A stretch of DNA of 44,730 nt from positions 1-44,730 of the forward strand of contig NZ_KB714699.1 of assembly GCF_000349725.1 (NCBI RefSeq), given 5' to 3'. Of the stretch, positions 9,133-17,297 are shown in pieces. The stretch is from Ligilactobacillus pobuzihii E100301 = KCTC 13174 (GTDB taxonomy: Bacteria; Bacillota; Bacilli; Lactobacillales; Lactobacillaceae). A program made the translations under genes and the position numbers. Numbering within the stretch: position 1 is the first letter of the stretch; every line of letters begins with the position of its first letter. The notes under the pieces are model-generated. The model was not told the origin of the DNA. It was given only the letters and a program-made list of their open reading frames with translations, and did no database searches.

Positions 9133-9753
9133 ATGGTTGAAGACCGTAGGATAGAAAAAAGTAAACAAGCTATCAAAGACGCTTTTTTGCATCAACTCAA
9201 CACAACAGGACCAAGTAAAATAACTGTTACCAGTCTAGCCGCACAAGCCAATATCACAAGAAAAACTTTTTATGCTCATTATAAAGGATTGAGCCAACTA
9301 GCTGATGTTTTAGTTGATGAAAAATTTCAAGAATTACATTTTTTATTAGTACCACTTAAAGAAGAAACCGAGCAACCTAGCTTAAAATTCAATGCACGTT
9401 TAGTTAAATTCATGCAAAATAATAAAACAATTTTGCAAACGTTAAGCCAAATCACGGACGTCTCAAAAGGCTTTAAAAAGCTAGTTTTTAACGACACACA
9501 AGGCGTGATTTTAAAGCAACTAAAGCGCAGACAATTACCAAAACAATGGGATATCACTAAGATCGCTCAAAATCTAAGTGACTTTTTAACAACTGGTATC
9601 TATAACACATTTGAAAGTTGGTTAAATGACGATAACCCGTTATCAACCGACGAATTAATTTACATTTTATACATGTTATGTATCGTACCTTTTGAAGCAC
9701 CACTCTCAATGAACGTTTCTTTAGACGAGATCCAACGTTCTAAAAATGAATAA
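9133..9753 (+). CDS. TetR/AcrR family transcriptional regulator
   Basis: A 206-residue protein. The N-terminal helix-turn-helix reads KITVTSLAAQANITRKTFYAHY (within residues 29-50), a classic TetR DNA-binding domain, and the rest is an alpha-helical ligand and dimer domain. ATG 9133 is chosen because GGAGGG stands 6 nt before it; an upstream in-frame TTG would run into the third RNA hairpin. The gene follows the tandem RNA array and precedes a flavoprotein gene in the same direction, separated by a terminator. A 20-bp palindrome over the flavoprotein -10 box, repeated at the paralogous flavoprotein at 17 kb, is its best candidate operator. The ligand is unknown. Confidence 0.9.
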   Translation: MVEDRRIEKSKQAIKDAFLHQLNTTGPSKITVTSLAAQANITRKTFYAHYKGLSQLADVLVDEKFQELHFLLVPLKEETEQPSLKFNARLVKFMQNNKTILQTLSQITDVSKGFKKLVFNDTQGVILKQLKRRQLPKQWDITKIAQNLSDFLTTGIYNTFESWLNDDNPLSTDELIYILYMLCIVPFEAPLSMNVSLDEIQRSKNE

Positions 9754-9755
9754 TA

Positions 9756-9801
9756 AAAAATTACTAGCTGTCAAGTAAAGTAACAGTTAGTAATTTTTTA
9801 T
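9756..9801 (+). terminator. Intrinsic terminator of the TetR gene
   Basis: AAAAATTACTAGCTGT pairs with ACAGTTAGTAATTTTT around an 11-nt loop, ending in a T run. Confidence 0.85.
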
Positions 9802-9852
9802 ATTTAAACGTTTTTAAAGCGATTTCAAAAATGAACTGTTACTTTTCTTTAA

Positions 9853-9872
9853 ATTGTTATATAATTAACAAT
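9853..9872. promoter_or_regulatory. Candidate TetR operator over the -10 of flavoprotein 1
   Basis: ATTGTTA-TATAAT-TAACAAT is a perfect 7-6-7 palindrome of 20 bp. The central six bases are a consensus -10 box (9860-9865). The flavoprotein start lies 37 nt downstream. A near copy lies at 17146-17165. Confidence 0.65.
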
Positions 9873-9908
9873 GTAATAAAATACATTTTTCACAAGGAGG
9901 AAACATAC

Positions 9909-11747
9909 ATGGTCGTCACAAATCGCAATATTCGTTGGGACGCAGTCTATGATGTCATAGTTTTAGGATTCGGTGCTGGTGGTGCCTCTGCAGCCCGTTT
10001 CGCAGCTGATAACGGTGCAAAAGTCTTACTAGTTGATTCAGCACCCGAAGGCAAAGAAGGTGGTAACACTCGGCTTTCTGACCAATTTTTAGCCTCTGGC
10101 AATGATCCAGAAAAATTGAAAGCTTATCACAAAGCAATGGCAGAACCATTTTCAATTGATGATGCTGTCATGACTACTTTTACTGATGGGCTTTATCATA
10201 TGAAAGATTATGTCGCTAAATATTTTAACGAAAAACCATTTAGTTTCCGTGAAAACTATTTTGGTAGTGACATCGTTCGTTCATTTATCGAGGAATTTGA
10301 TGAATTTCCTGGTAGTGATGCTTATGATCTAACTACTGTCCATGAAGGATTTGAAGACGCAGCCTTATGGAAAGACTTGCGTAAAGCTGTCACTGATCGC
10401 AATGATAAAATCGATGTTTGGTTCTCATCTCCCGGCCGTCATTTGATTCAAGACAAAAATTCAAATGCGATCGTTGGTGCCCAGATAGAGCGGGAAAATG
10501 TTTTACGGAATATTAAAGCTAAAAACGGTGTTGTTGTTGCTACTGGTGGATTTGAAAATAATGAAGCAATGATGCAAGATTATTTGCAAGAACCATACTT
10601 GCAACCGATCGGCACCTTATATAACAATGGTGACGGCGTTAAAATGGAAATGGAAGTCGGTGCTGACTTATGGAATATGCGCAGCTATGAATCCCTAGGG
10701 ATCATGCACGGCCTGTCCTTAAAAGCACCTAAACATACTCGTGGAAAAGGTACAACATCAGTTGTCTTTCCTACCGCTCAAACGGGTAGTGTTATCTTAG
10801 TTGGTGACAATGGTACTCGTTATATTGGAGAAGATATGATCAACCGCCATGGTCACGTTAATATCCATGGTACATGGAGGATACCATTTGCCCACGTTTC
10901 ACCATATATTATTTTTGACCAAACAAAAGCCGATGAATTTAAAAATAATTGGGACAAAGATAATACACCGGGAATCAATCCACCTAAAATGTGGGAGGAA
11001 GCTAAAAAATTCACCTCTATTGAAGAAATGGCCCAAGCTATTGGCAAAGATCCAGAGATCCTACAAAACACGATCGACAAATTTAATCACTTTGCAAATG
11101 AAGGCATAGACTACGAATGGGGACGTAAGAACATGCGTGCATTTGACGACGGCCCTTACTATGCTGTAGCGGTCAAACAAAATATGTTAAATACTCAAGG
11201 CGGCGGACGCAAGAACGCTCGTTCTGAAGTCTTAGATCCAGCTGGTACTCCAATCCCTCATTTGTATGAAGCTGGAGAACTTGGTGCACTCTTCGTCAAT
11301 AACTATGCAGGTGGCGGCAACCTAGCTGAAGCTTTGATTTTTGGTAAAATTGCTGGCGAAAATGCCGCTAAGGCTAAAACCGATTTAAGCGAAAATATTA
11401 GCGAAGAACCTGAAGAAACATTCAGTGACTTTAAGTCTGAAAGTGATACTAATAATATTAAAGAAGATTACCCTGTTGGTCCAAATCAGTATATTGGACA
11501 CAACAACAACGGTATTGGTGGTGAGATCGTAGTTCGAGTTACTTTAACAGTCGAACGTAAAATCGAAGCAATTGAAATTTTAAAGGAACACGAAACTGAA
11601 CACGGTGCAGAGGCCTTGGCTCATTTGCCACAACAAATGGTCGCTCATAATAGTTTTGAAGTCGACACCTATACGGGCGCTTCAGTTACCAGTTGGGCTT
11701 TAAAAGATGCAGTTAAAGATGCACTCAGTAAAGCCGCTATTAAATAA
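9909..11747 (+). CDS. FAD- and FMN-binding flavoprotein reductase (fumarate reductase-like), copy 1
   Basis: A 612-residue soluble enzyme. The FAD_binding_2 domain starts at about residue 12 with YDVIVLGFGAGGASAARFAADNGAKVLLVD, quoted here only as its GxGxxG core plus the terminal acidic residue; GGFENNEAMM and YAGGGNLAEALIFGKIAGENAA follow. The C-terminal ~90 residues form an FMN_bind domain with a DTYTGASVTS motif, the usual ApbE flavinylation site at its threonine. There is no signal peptide, so it acts in the cytosol. Relatives reduce fumarate, urocanate or other alpha-beta unsaturated compounds, and lactobacillar vinylphenol reductase also belongs here; the substrate is not known. ATG 9909 has AAGGAGG 8 nt upstream. 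A paralogue lies at 15315-17114. Confidence 0.9.
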   Translation: MVVTNRNIRWDAVYDVIVLGFGAGGASAARFAADNGAKVLLVDSAPEGKEGGNTRLSDQFLASGNDPEKLKAYHKAMAEPFSIDDAVMTTFTDGLYHMKDYVAKYFNEKPFSFRENYFGSDIVRSFIEEFDEFPGSDAYDLTTVHEGFEDAALWKDLRKAVTDRNDKIDVWFSSPGRHLIQDKNSNAIVGAQIERENVLRNIKAKNGVVVATGGFENNEAMMQDYLQEPYLQPIGTLYNNGDGVKMEMEVGADLWNMRSYESLGIMHGLSLKAPKHTRGKGTTSVVFPTAQTGSVILVGDNGTRYIGEDMINRHGHVNIHGTWRIPFAHVSPYIIFDQTKADEFKNNWDKDNTPGINPPKMWEEAKKFTSIEEMAQAIGKDPEILQNTIDKFNHFANEGIDYEWGRKNMRAFDDGPYYAVAVKQNMLNTQGGGRKNARSEVLDPAGTPIPHLYEAGELGALFVNNYAGGGNLAEALIFGKIAGENAAKAKTDLSENISEEPEETFSDFKSESDTNNIKEDYPVGPNQYIGHNNNGIGGEIVVRVTLTVERKIEAIEILKEHETEHGAEALAHLPQQMVAHNSFEVDTYTGASVTSWALKDAVKDALSKAAIK

Positions 11748-11753
11748 TAAACA

Positions 11754-11792
11754 AATAAAGCAAGGTCTACTTCTGATAGGCTTTGCTTTATT
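11754..11792. terminator. Terminator between flavoprotein 1 and the MFS gene
   Basis: AATAAAGCAAGG pairs with the facing CTTTGCTTTATT around a 15-nt loop. It follows the flavoprotein stop by a few bases. Confidence 0.75.
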
Positions 11793-11855
11793 CATGTAGT
11801 TTCTAATATTACTAACGTGCCATTTTGCTATAAATCATTTGTTTTCTCTCTGAAA

Positions 11856-13262
11856 TTATTTATTTTCTTCTTTTGCAGTTGGCAAGAAAAAGGAAGAAAC
11901 AAAGCCAATAACTGCAAAAATTATCATCAAGATAAAGCCCCAGTGAAAACCTGTTTCTAAAGCTAAACCTTTACTAGCTGATGATTTAACGGCCGAAGCT
12001 AATACAACTACTAACATAGCAATAGCTGTTCCAAATGAGCCACCGACCTGACGAACTGTCGAAGAAACAGCATTAGCATGTGCTGTTAGCTTAGGACCAA
12101 TGAAATTGATACTTGCAGTAAATGTTGTCATCATAGTAAATGAGATCCCAACCATTCTTAACGCATAGCAAAGTCCGATCACAAAAAGGCTAGTTTGCGT
12201 ATTGAAGACTAACATTGGCAAACTACCTAATAACAGCATTAAAAAACCAAAGAGTGATAACTTTTTGATCCCCATTTTATCATATAAAATGCCTGACACT
12301 GGATTACAGACGATCATGATCAAAGCACCTGGCATCATAACCAAGCCAGAAGCCAATGGGGTTTCACCACGTGTAGTCTGTAAATATAAAGGTAATACCA
12401 ATTCGATCCCGACCATCGCAATGTTACTGATCATACTTAAGATCGTGCATAAATCAAAACGCCAATTTTTAAAAACCCGAATATCTAGTAAGGGTTCATC
12501 CATCTTAAGTTGACGGTGACAGAAAAGATATATCACAATCAAACCGAGGACAAATAAAATTCCTAAAGTCCATGTGATTTTTCCAGTATTACCGATTTCT
12601 GAAAGAGCATATAAAATTAAACCGAACCCAAAAATTGATTCAAGAAATGAAATCACATCTGTTGTACTTTGCTTGGGAGTCGTAATATTTTTAACTGTAA
12701 AAATTGCGCAGATCCCAACAATACCGCTGATAGCACTTAAAATAACGAACAACATTTGCCAGCTAGAATATTTTAACAACAAACCAGAAAATGTTGGCCC
12801 GATCGCGGGACCAAAGCCAATCACTAAACCAGTGATCCCCATTGCCATCCCCCGCTTTTCAGGTGGAAACATCATTAAGATCACATTTTGAATAAATGGC
12901 ATTAAACCACCAGCCGCAATTGCCTCAATGATCCGTCCGCACAATAAAACTGGAAAGTTTGGTGCAAATACACAAATCAACGTACCAATAAAGAAGATCG
13001 CAATCATTGTCAAAAAATTACGTCTAAGATTAAAGGAGTCAAAGATCCACGCTGACATTGGGATCATTAAGCCAACCACTAATAAATATGATGTGGTTAA
13101 CCATTGCGCACTAGATTGATTAACTTCAAAAGCTTGCATGATCGTTGGTAAAGCATTATTTAAAAATGTTTCAGCCAGCAAGGCTACAAAAGCACCAAAC
13201 AATAACACTGCCATCATTAACGATCTTGTTTTACCAGTAACTTTTTTTATTTTTGTTCCCAT
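11856..13262 (-). CDS. DHA2 family MFS multidrug transporter (first)
   Basis: A 468-residue protein with about 14 hydrophobic segments, the DHA2 (EmrB/QacA) layout. Motifs include the N-terminal FLNNALPTIMQAFEVN with QWLTTSYLLVVGLMIP, GRIIEAIAAGGLMPF, and the antiporter motif C block GPAIGPTFSGLLL. It should export toxic organic compounds in exchange for protons. A MarR gene lies 118 bp upstream in the same direction. A palindrome in that gap matches one ahead of the MarR gene, which suggests repression by MarR. No ribosome-binding oddity: AGAAGAGAGATAA precedes the ATG. Confidence 0.92.
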   Translation of the reverse strand: MGTKIKKVTGKTRSLMMAVLLFGAFVALLAETFLNNALPTIMQAFEVNQSSAQWLTTSYLLVVGLMIPMSAWIFDSFNLRRNFLTMIAIFFIGTLICVFAPNFPVLLCGRIIEAIAAGGLMPFIQNVILMMFPPEKRGMAMGITGLVIGFGPAIGPTFSGLLLKYSSWQMLFVILSAISGIVGICAIFTVKNITTPKQSTTDVISFLESIFGFGLILYALSEIGNTGKITWTLGILFVLGLIVIYLFCHRQLKMDEPLLDIRVFKNWRFDLCTILSMISNIAMVGIELVLPLYLQTTRGETPLASGLVMMPGALIMIVCNPVSGILYDKMGIKKLSLFGFLMLLLGSLPMLVFNTQTSLFVIGLCYALRMVGISFTMMTTFTASINFIGPKLTAHANAVSSTVRQVGGSFGTAIAMLVVVLASAVKSSASKGLALETGFHWGFILMIIFAVIGFVSSFFLPTAKEENK

Positions 13263-13345
13263 TTATCTCTCTTCTCATATTATTAAAATTAGACATTGCC
13301 TTTTAAAGCAGGTTTTAGTGCTCAATAGTCACTTCACTTGTTTTT

Positions 13346-13361
13346 ATGTAGTAAGCTACAC
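13346..13361. promoter_or_regulatory. Candidate MarR operator upstream of the MFS gene
   Basis: ATGTAGTAAGCTACAC, nearly identical to GTGTAGTTTACTACAC upstream of the MarR gene itself. It lies in the 118-bp MarR-MFS gap. Confidence 0.6.
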
Positions 13362-13380
13362 TTTTTATCATAGTAAAAAA

Positions 13381-13833
13381 TTAAAAATTCTGGATGATTT
13401 TCGCCAGGATCTCTGACAGCTTTTTTGTTTCGCCTTCATCTAACCCATGTGTAATTTGATGATTCACATCATTCATCACTGCATAGATCTCAGAGATATG
13501 TTCATTTAATAATTTAAATCCTTTTTTTGATAAAGAAAGTGAAATCTGACGCCGATCGCTTTTTAAATGTCCAACTTCGATCAAGCCACTTTTTTCCATC
13601 CTTCGAACAATACTGCGGATCGTTGGATGACTTAACACAAAAGTGTCCGCCACTTCTTTTTGTGTGACCGTGCGTTCCCTAGCTTCATATAGATAAACCA
13701 TTAATGAGATTTGCGGGCCAGTCAAATTATAATCACTGATCAAGTTAGCAATCCGATTATTTAATTTTTTTTCAATTAGTGTATTTGCAACTTTAATTTG
13801 GGGCCCAATACGATTTAAAAATGAATTATCCAT
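13381..13833 (-). CDS. MarR family regulator of the first DHA2 pump
   Basis: A 150-residue MarR protein. The winged-helix motif spans about residues 55-110: VTQKEVADTFVLSHPTIRSIVRRMEKSGLI is represented by its recognition helix SHPTIRSIVRRMEKSG, followed by the wing DRRQISLSLSKKG. It sits directly upstream of the DHA2 transporter on the same strand. Matching palindromes ahead of both genes support autoregulation and control of the pump. The minus-strand promoter TTGAAA-17-TAAACT (about 13886-13859) overlaps the operator. The SD GAGGTGAG lies just ahead of ATG 13833. Confidence 0.88.
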   Translation of the reverse strand: MDNSFLNRIGPQIKVANTLIEKKLNNRIANLISDYNLTGPQISLMVYLYEARERTVTQKEVADTFVLSHPTIRSIVRRMEKSGLIEVGHLKSDRRQISLSLSKKGFKLLNEHISEIYAVMNDVNHQITHGLDEGETKKLSEILAKIIQNF

Positions 13834-13850
13834 ACTCTCACCTCATAAAC

Positions 13851-13866
13851 GTGTAGTTTACTACAC
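13851..13866. promoter_or_regulatory. MarR autoregulatory operator candidate
   Basis: GTGTAGT-TT-ACTACAC is a perfect 7-2-7 inverted repeat, 18 bp upstream of the MarR start. It also touches the -35 (TTGACA, 13870-13875) of the divergent degV promoter. Confidence 0.7.
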
Positions 13867-13869
13867 ATT

Positions 13870-13898
13870 TTGACAATTTTCAATATTAATCTTAATTT
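13870..13898 (+). promoter_or_regulatory. degV promoter
   Basis: TTGACA (13870-13875), 17-bp spacer, TAATTT (13893-13898). The MarR palindrome ends 4 bp before it, so MarR may affect this gene too. Confidence 0.5.
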
Positions 13899-13962
13899 TA
13901 ATAATTCATTTTTGAAATATGTTATGATTATTTAATAACAGGTTCAAATAGGAGCTCTTATA

Positions 13963-14826
13963 ATGAAAAAAATCAAGATTTTGACAGATTCATCCGTTCT
14001 TTTAACCCAACAAGAAATCGAGAAATATGGAATTACGATCGTGCCACTTTCGGTGGAGATCAACGGTGAAAATTATATTGACGGCAAAAATATTACGCGT
14101 GAAAAGTTAGTTGAATTCCTTAGAGAAAATATTATTCCTAAAACTAGCCAGCCTTCTTTAGGACGCTTTGTTGAAGCATTTGATGAACTGGGAAAAGATG
14201 GCAGCCAAGTAATTGCCATTTTGTTATCAGATGTTTTAAGCGGAACGTTTGCCACGGCAACGCAAGCTGCACAGATGACTGAAACTGATGTAACAGTCAT
14301 CAATAGCAAGTCGATCGACCGTGGAGCAGCTTTTCAGGTCATTGCTGCCGCTCAAGATGTTGCTGCCGGTAAAGGGATCGAACACATTAAATTACACTGT
14401 AAAGAAATTTATGCTCGCACGACTGTCCATGTTTTGATCGACAGCCTAGACTGTTTAGTTGCTGGCGGACGTGTCAGCAAGATGCTCGGAGCCATGACTA
14501 AATTAGCTAATATTAAAGTTGTCGCCGAGTTAAAAGATAAGTCTTTAGATGTCGTTTCTAAAGGTAGAAATACCAAAAGCTGGCTAAAATACTGCAAGAA
14601 ATTAAACCAACAATTTGTTGATAACAAATTACAAGCACTAGCTCTTCCAAACGTAGCAGCTGATGAAAAAGTTATGAACCAAATTAAAGAACTCTTTATC
14701 AGTGAAAATCCAAAGACAGATTTCTTAAAAGCATTAACCAGCCCGATCATTATGACCCATACAGGATTAAAAGCAGTTGGCTTGATCACTTTATCAGAAA
14801 AACCAGTTGGTAAATATACTGATTAA
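13963..14826 (+). CDS. DegV family fatty acid-binding protein
   Basis: A 287-residue protein of the DegV (FakB-like) family, full length. The N-terminus KIKILTDSSVLLTQQEIE carries the typical TDSS motif, followed by TSQPSLGRFVEAFDEL and LSDVLSGTFATA, where the serine and threonine contribute to the fatty-acid carboxylate site. SLDCLVAGGRVSKM and MTHTGLKAVGL near the C-terminus are also typical. Characterised members hand bound fatty acids to the kinase FakA for incorporation into phospholipids. GGAGCTCTTATA precedes ATG 13963. It is a single gene divergent from the MarR gene and ends in a strong hairpin. Confidence 0.93.
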   Translation: MKKIKILTDSSVLLTQQEIEKYGITIVPLSVEINGENYIDGKNITREKLVEFLRENIIPKTSQPSLGRFVEAFDELGKDGSQVIAILLSDVLSGTFATATQAAQMTETDVTVINSKSIDRGAAFQVIAAAQDVAAGKGIEHIKLHCKEIYARTTVHVLIDSLDCLVAGGRVSKMLGAMTKLANIKVVAELKDKSLDVVSKGRNTKSWLKYCKKLNQQFVDNKLQALALPNVAADEKVMNQIKELFISENPKTDFLKALTSPIIMTHTGLKAVGLITLSEKPVGKYTD

Positions 14827-15244
14827 ACAAAATGGGCCTAAGAAAAACATTTCTAGTTTGATAAAAAGAACACAAAAATTTTCTAAATTTGAGAAAATTT
14901 CGTGTTCTTTCTTTGTTCTGTGTTTTATTTATTTTAAAGCAATAATTTATTTGTTTAAACTTCACCATTTTGGATAAGTTCAGTGCCATTAACATCAATC
15001 CAAGTTCGTTTGATACTTTTTCTTAGTCGCGAACTCGATGGAACACAAAATCACCTTTTAGCTTTCCGAAAACTGATTCAACACCTATTTTCTCGCTATT
15101 CATCATGTCTTTCAGTTCAAGATCTGAAAGTTTTTCCTTAGTGTAATTTTTACAGTATTCCCAAGTCGGATCGTAATAATAGATTTTTTGACGTCCTTTA
15201 GGAGCTTTAGTCAGATGCTCTAATTCAGACATTCTCTTTATCAA
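14786..15244 (-). pseudogene. Transposase remnant, C-terminal part, frameshifted
   Basis: Two minus-strand frames together give the C-terminus of an IS1182-like transposase. The first (15244-15023) contains EKIGVESVFGKLKGDFVFHR, the region with the catalytic glutamate of this DDE class. It then stops at VRD. The next frame (from about 15015) continues with NELGLMLMALNLSKM, the conserved block that normally follows, and a K/N-rich tail. The N-terminal two thirds are missing and no terminal inverted repeat was found. Upstream of the break the sequence changes to the tip of the dispersed repeat (15247-15263). It is not functional. Confidence 0.75.
14866..14910. terminator. Terminator downstream of degV
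   Basis: AAGAACACAAAAATTTTCT pairs with GAGAAAATTTCGTGTTCTT and is followed by TCTTT. It lies inside the 3' part of the transposase remnant read on the other strand. Confidence 0.8.
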
Positions 15245-15245
15245 G

Positions 15246-15265
15246 GCTAGTTTTGTCCCAGGTTC
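15246..15265 (-). repeat. Repeat tip fused to the transposase remnant
   Basis: Read on the minus strand, CCTGGGACAAAACTAGCC matches the first bases of repeat copy B (CTGGGACAAAACTAGCTG). Only the end of the element is present. Confidence 0.55.
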
Positions 15266-15314
15266 TTAAAAAGAATAAAATATACTAGATTATCACTTTA
15301 ACTCCTTCTAGTCG

Positions 15315-17114
15315 TTACTTTATCTGAGAAAGCGCATTTTTGACTGCTTCTTTTATTGCATTACTTGAAATCGATGCTCCTGATATCACAGCGACATCTG
15401 GAGTATTTTTTTCAATCATTTCATGGCTTAATTTATTAACGGCAACTGTGCCTAATTCACCAGTTTCACTTTGTTGCAAAATTTCAATTTTTTTCAAGTT
15501 CTTATCTTGAGGTGTAATCGTCACACGTACAACAATATCATCGCCCATACCCGCTTGGCTTTTACCAATATACTGGTTTTCTTTAACAACATATTTGTTT
15601 TGCGATGGTTGAATATCACTAGTAACTTTTATTTTCTTAACTTTCGGTTGGTTAGCCACATTATCATCTAAATCTTTCTTTTTTGTTGCTGCGTTTTCGC
15701 CAGCTATTTTACCGAATATCAAACAATCAGAAATATTTCCACCACCCTGATATTGTCCTCCCCAGATAGAACCTAATTCTCCAGCTGCATACAAACCTGG
15801 TATTGGCTGTTGGTCAACCCCAACCACCTCTGCGCGCTCATTTCTACGTGGCCCTCCTTGGGTATTTAAAATAAAATTCCCCAGTGGAACTGCGTAATAA
15901 GGTCCCTCATCAAACTTGCGCATCGTCTGTAACTCGCGCTTAAACTCATCAGAACCAATTCTAAAACCTTCATTAAAGTCAGAAACTGTCCGTGCCAGTT
16001 TATCTGCAGGTACTTTGATCATAGTTGCTAAACCAGCAATTGTCGTATCTTTAATTTCAGCATCTAACAGTGGCTGATATATTTTATTTGCAACCATTTC
16101 TTCATGTTGAGTCTGATCAAAAATCATAAATGGCTGGACTTGTGTATGGGGAACTCGCCACAAACCATGATTGGATAGGTAACCATGGCGTTGCGTTTTA
16201 TTCTCATTTTGATAACGTGTACCATCATCACCAACACGGATAACTGAACCGACCGTTAAAGCTGGTCCCATTACAAGTGACGGACGTTGTCCTGTCTTTT
16301 CTTTTAATAAATTTGTTAAACCAGAAGTCGCTTGCATATGCCACAAATCAGCACCTGCTTCAATTGCCAAATCAATTCCTTTACCTTGATTATATAAAGT
16401 TCCAATTGGACCGATCATCGGCTCACCTACATAATTTTGAATCATATCTTTATTATTTTCAAAGCCGCCTAAGGTTAAAATAACTCCATTTTTAGCTTCA
16501 ATATTTAACTGGTTACCTGCTCGATCAACTTGAATTCCTTTAATTTTTTTCCCATCGTTAGCTTGTATCAAATGTTTAGCTGGGGTTTCAAACCAAACAT
16601 CAATTTTTTCTGAACGATCAACTACTTTTTGACGTAAAATTTTCCATAAAGCCCCATCACTAAATTGTTCATGGACCAGTAGAAAATCAAAATTATCTGC
16701 ACCTGGTAATTCAGGATACTCTGGAGTCATCGGTTCCAAGATTTTTCGCTGACTGTGTCCTTTTTCAATCAACTCACGGACGCTAACTGGTTTTACTCCT
16801 AGATATTTTTTCAAATATCCTTGCATGTGTGCTAAATTTTTAGTGTAAGCATCTGTTATTTTAGATTCGTGATTCATCGGACCGTTTAACGCCAAATAAT
16901 ACTTTCTTATTTCAGTTTCGTCTGTACCTGACATAATCAGTTGTCCACAATACCGTGTATTCCCACCCTCATGTCCTTTTGGTGCTGAATCTACTAAAAG
17001 TACTTTTGCACCATTATCTGCAGCAAAACGAGCAGCAGTAGCCCCTGCACCACCAAATCCTACTACAATAACATCATATTGAGCATCCCATTGCTTCAAT
17101 TGATTTTCTAGCAT
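15315..17114 (-). CDS. FAD- and FMN-binding flavoprotein reductase (fumarate reductase-like), copy 2
   Basis: A 599-residue paralogue of the enzyme at 9909-11747, with the same order of domains. The FAD site is VIVVGFGGAGATAARFAADN near residue 14, GGFENNKDMI follows mid-protein and QYQGGGNISDCLIFGKIAGE closes the FAD domain. The C-terminal FMN_bind domain ends in DVAVISGASISS; the flavinylated residue would be the serine of SGAS, whereas copy 1 has threonine. Long stretches align between the copies, including the N-terminal FAD domain and PYYAV followed by NTQGG. ATG 17114 is preferred because GGAGGAGG stands 6 nt before it; the upstream in-frame ATG overlaps that SD. No signal peptide. The substrate is unknown. 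Confidence 0.9.
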   Translation of the reverse strand: MLENQLKQWDAQYDVIVVGFGGAGATAARFAADNGAKVLLVDSAPKGHEGGNTRYCGQLIMSGTDETEIRKYYLALNGPMNHESKITDAYTKNLAHMQGYLKKYLGVKPVSVRELIEKGHSQRKILEPMTPEYPELPGADNFDFLLVHEQFSDGALWKILRQKVVDRSEKIDVWFETPAKHLIQANDGKKIKGIQVDRAGNQLNIEAKNGVILTLGGFENNKDMIQNYVGEPMIGPIGTLYNQGKGIDLAIEAGADLWHMQATSGLTNLLKEKTGQRPSLVMGPALTVGSVIRVGDDGTRYQNENKTQRHGYLSNHGLWRVPHTQVQPFMIFDQTQHEEMVANKIYQPLLDAEIKDTTIAGLATMIKVPADKLARTVSDFNEGFRIGSDEFKRELQTMRKFDEGPYYAVPLGNFILNTQGGPRRNERAEVVGVDQQPIPGLYAAGELGSIWGGQYQGGGNISDCLIFGKIAGENAATKKKDLDDNVANQPKVKKIKVTSDIQPSQNKYVVKENQYIGKSQAGMGDDIVVRVTITPQDKNLKKIEILQQSETGELGTVAVNKLSHEMIEKNTPDVAVISGASISSNAIKEAVKNALSQIK

Positions 17115-17145
17115 ATCGTTATCCTCCTCCATAGAAACCGGTTAC

Positions 17146-17165
17146 ATTGTTAATAATATCACAAA
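17146..17165. promoter_or_regulatory. Candidate TetR operator over the -10 of flavoprotein 2
   Basis: ATTGTTA-ATAATA-TCACAAA, a near-palindrome matching the perfect site at 9853-9872. On the minus strand the centre reads TATTAT, in the place of the -10 box, 31 nt upstream of the start codon. Confidence 0.55.
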
Positions 17166-17216
17166 TGAGATTTTTTTAAAATTGTATGCGTCCTTGTTTT
17201 TTACTATAGTTAATTA

Positions 17217-17257
17217 AAAAAGACACGAACCTTTCTTATTAAAAGATTCGTGTCCAA
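17217..17257 (-). terminator. Terminator of the MFS-DUF4811 operon
   Basis: On the minus strand GGACACGAA and TTCGTGTC form the stem, with an inner CTTTT/AAAGG, followed by TTTTTT. Confidence 0.85.
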
Positions 17258-17297
17258 AATATTATTCTACTTTAACCAATAATAACCAAATAACTTA

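Noticed and set aside
9801-9908. FMN riboswitch ahead of the flavoprotein gene
   Set aside because: The leader is only about 40 nt from the predicted start site, too short for that riboswitch, and the palindrome explains regulation.
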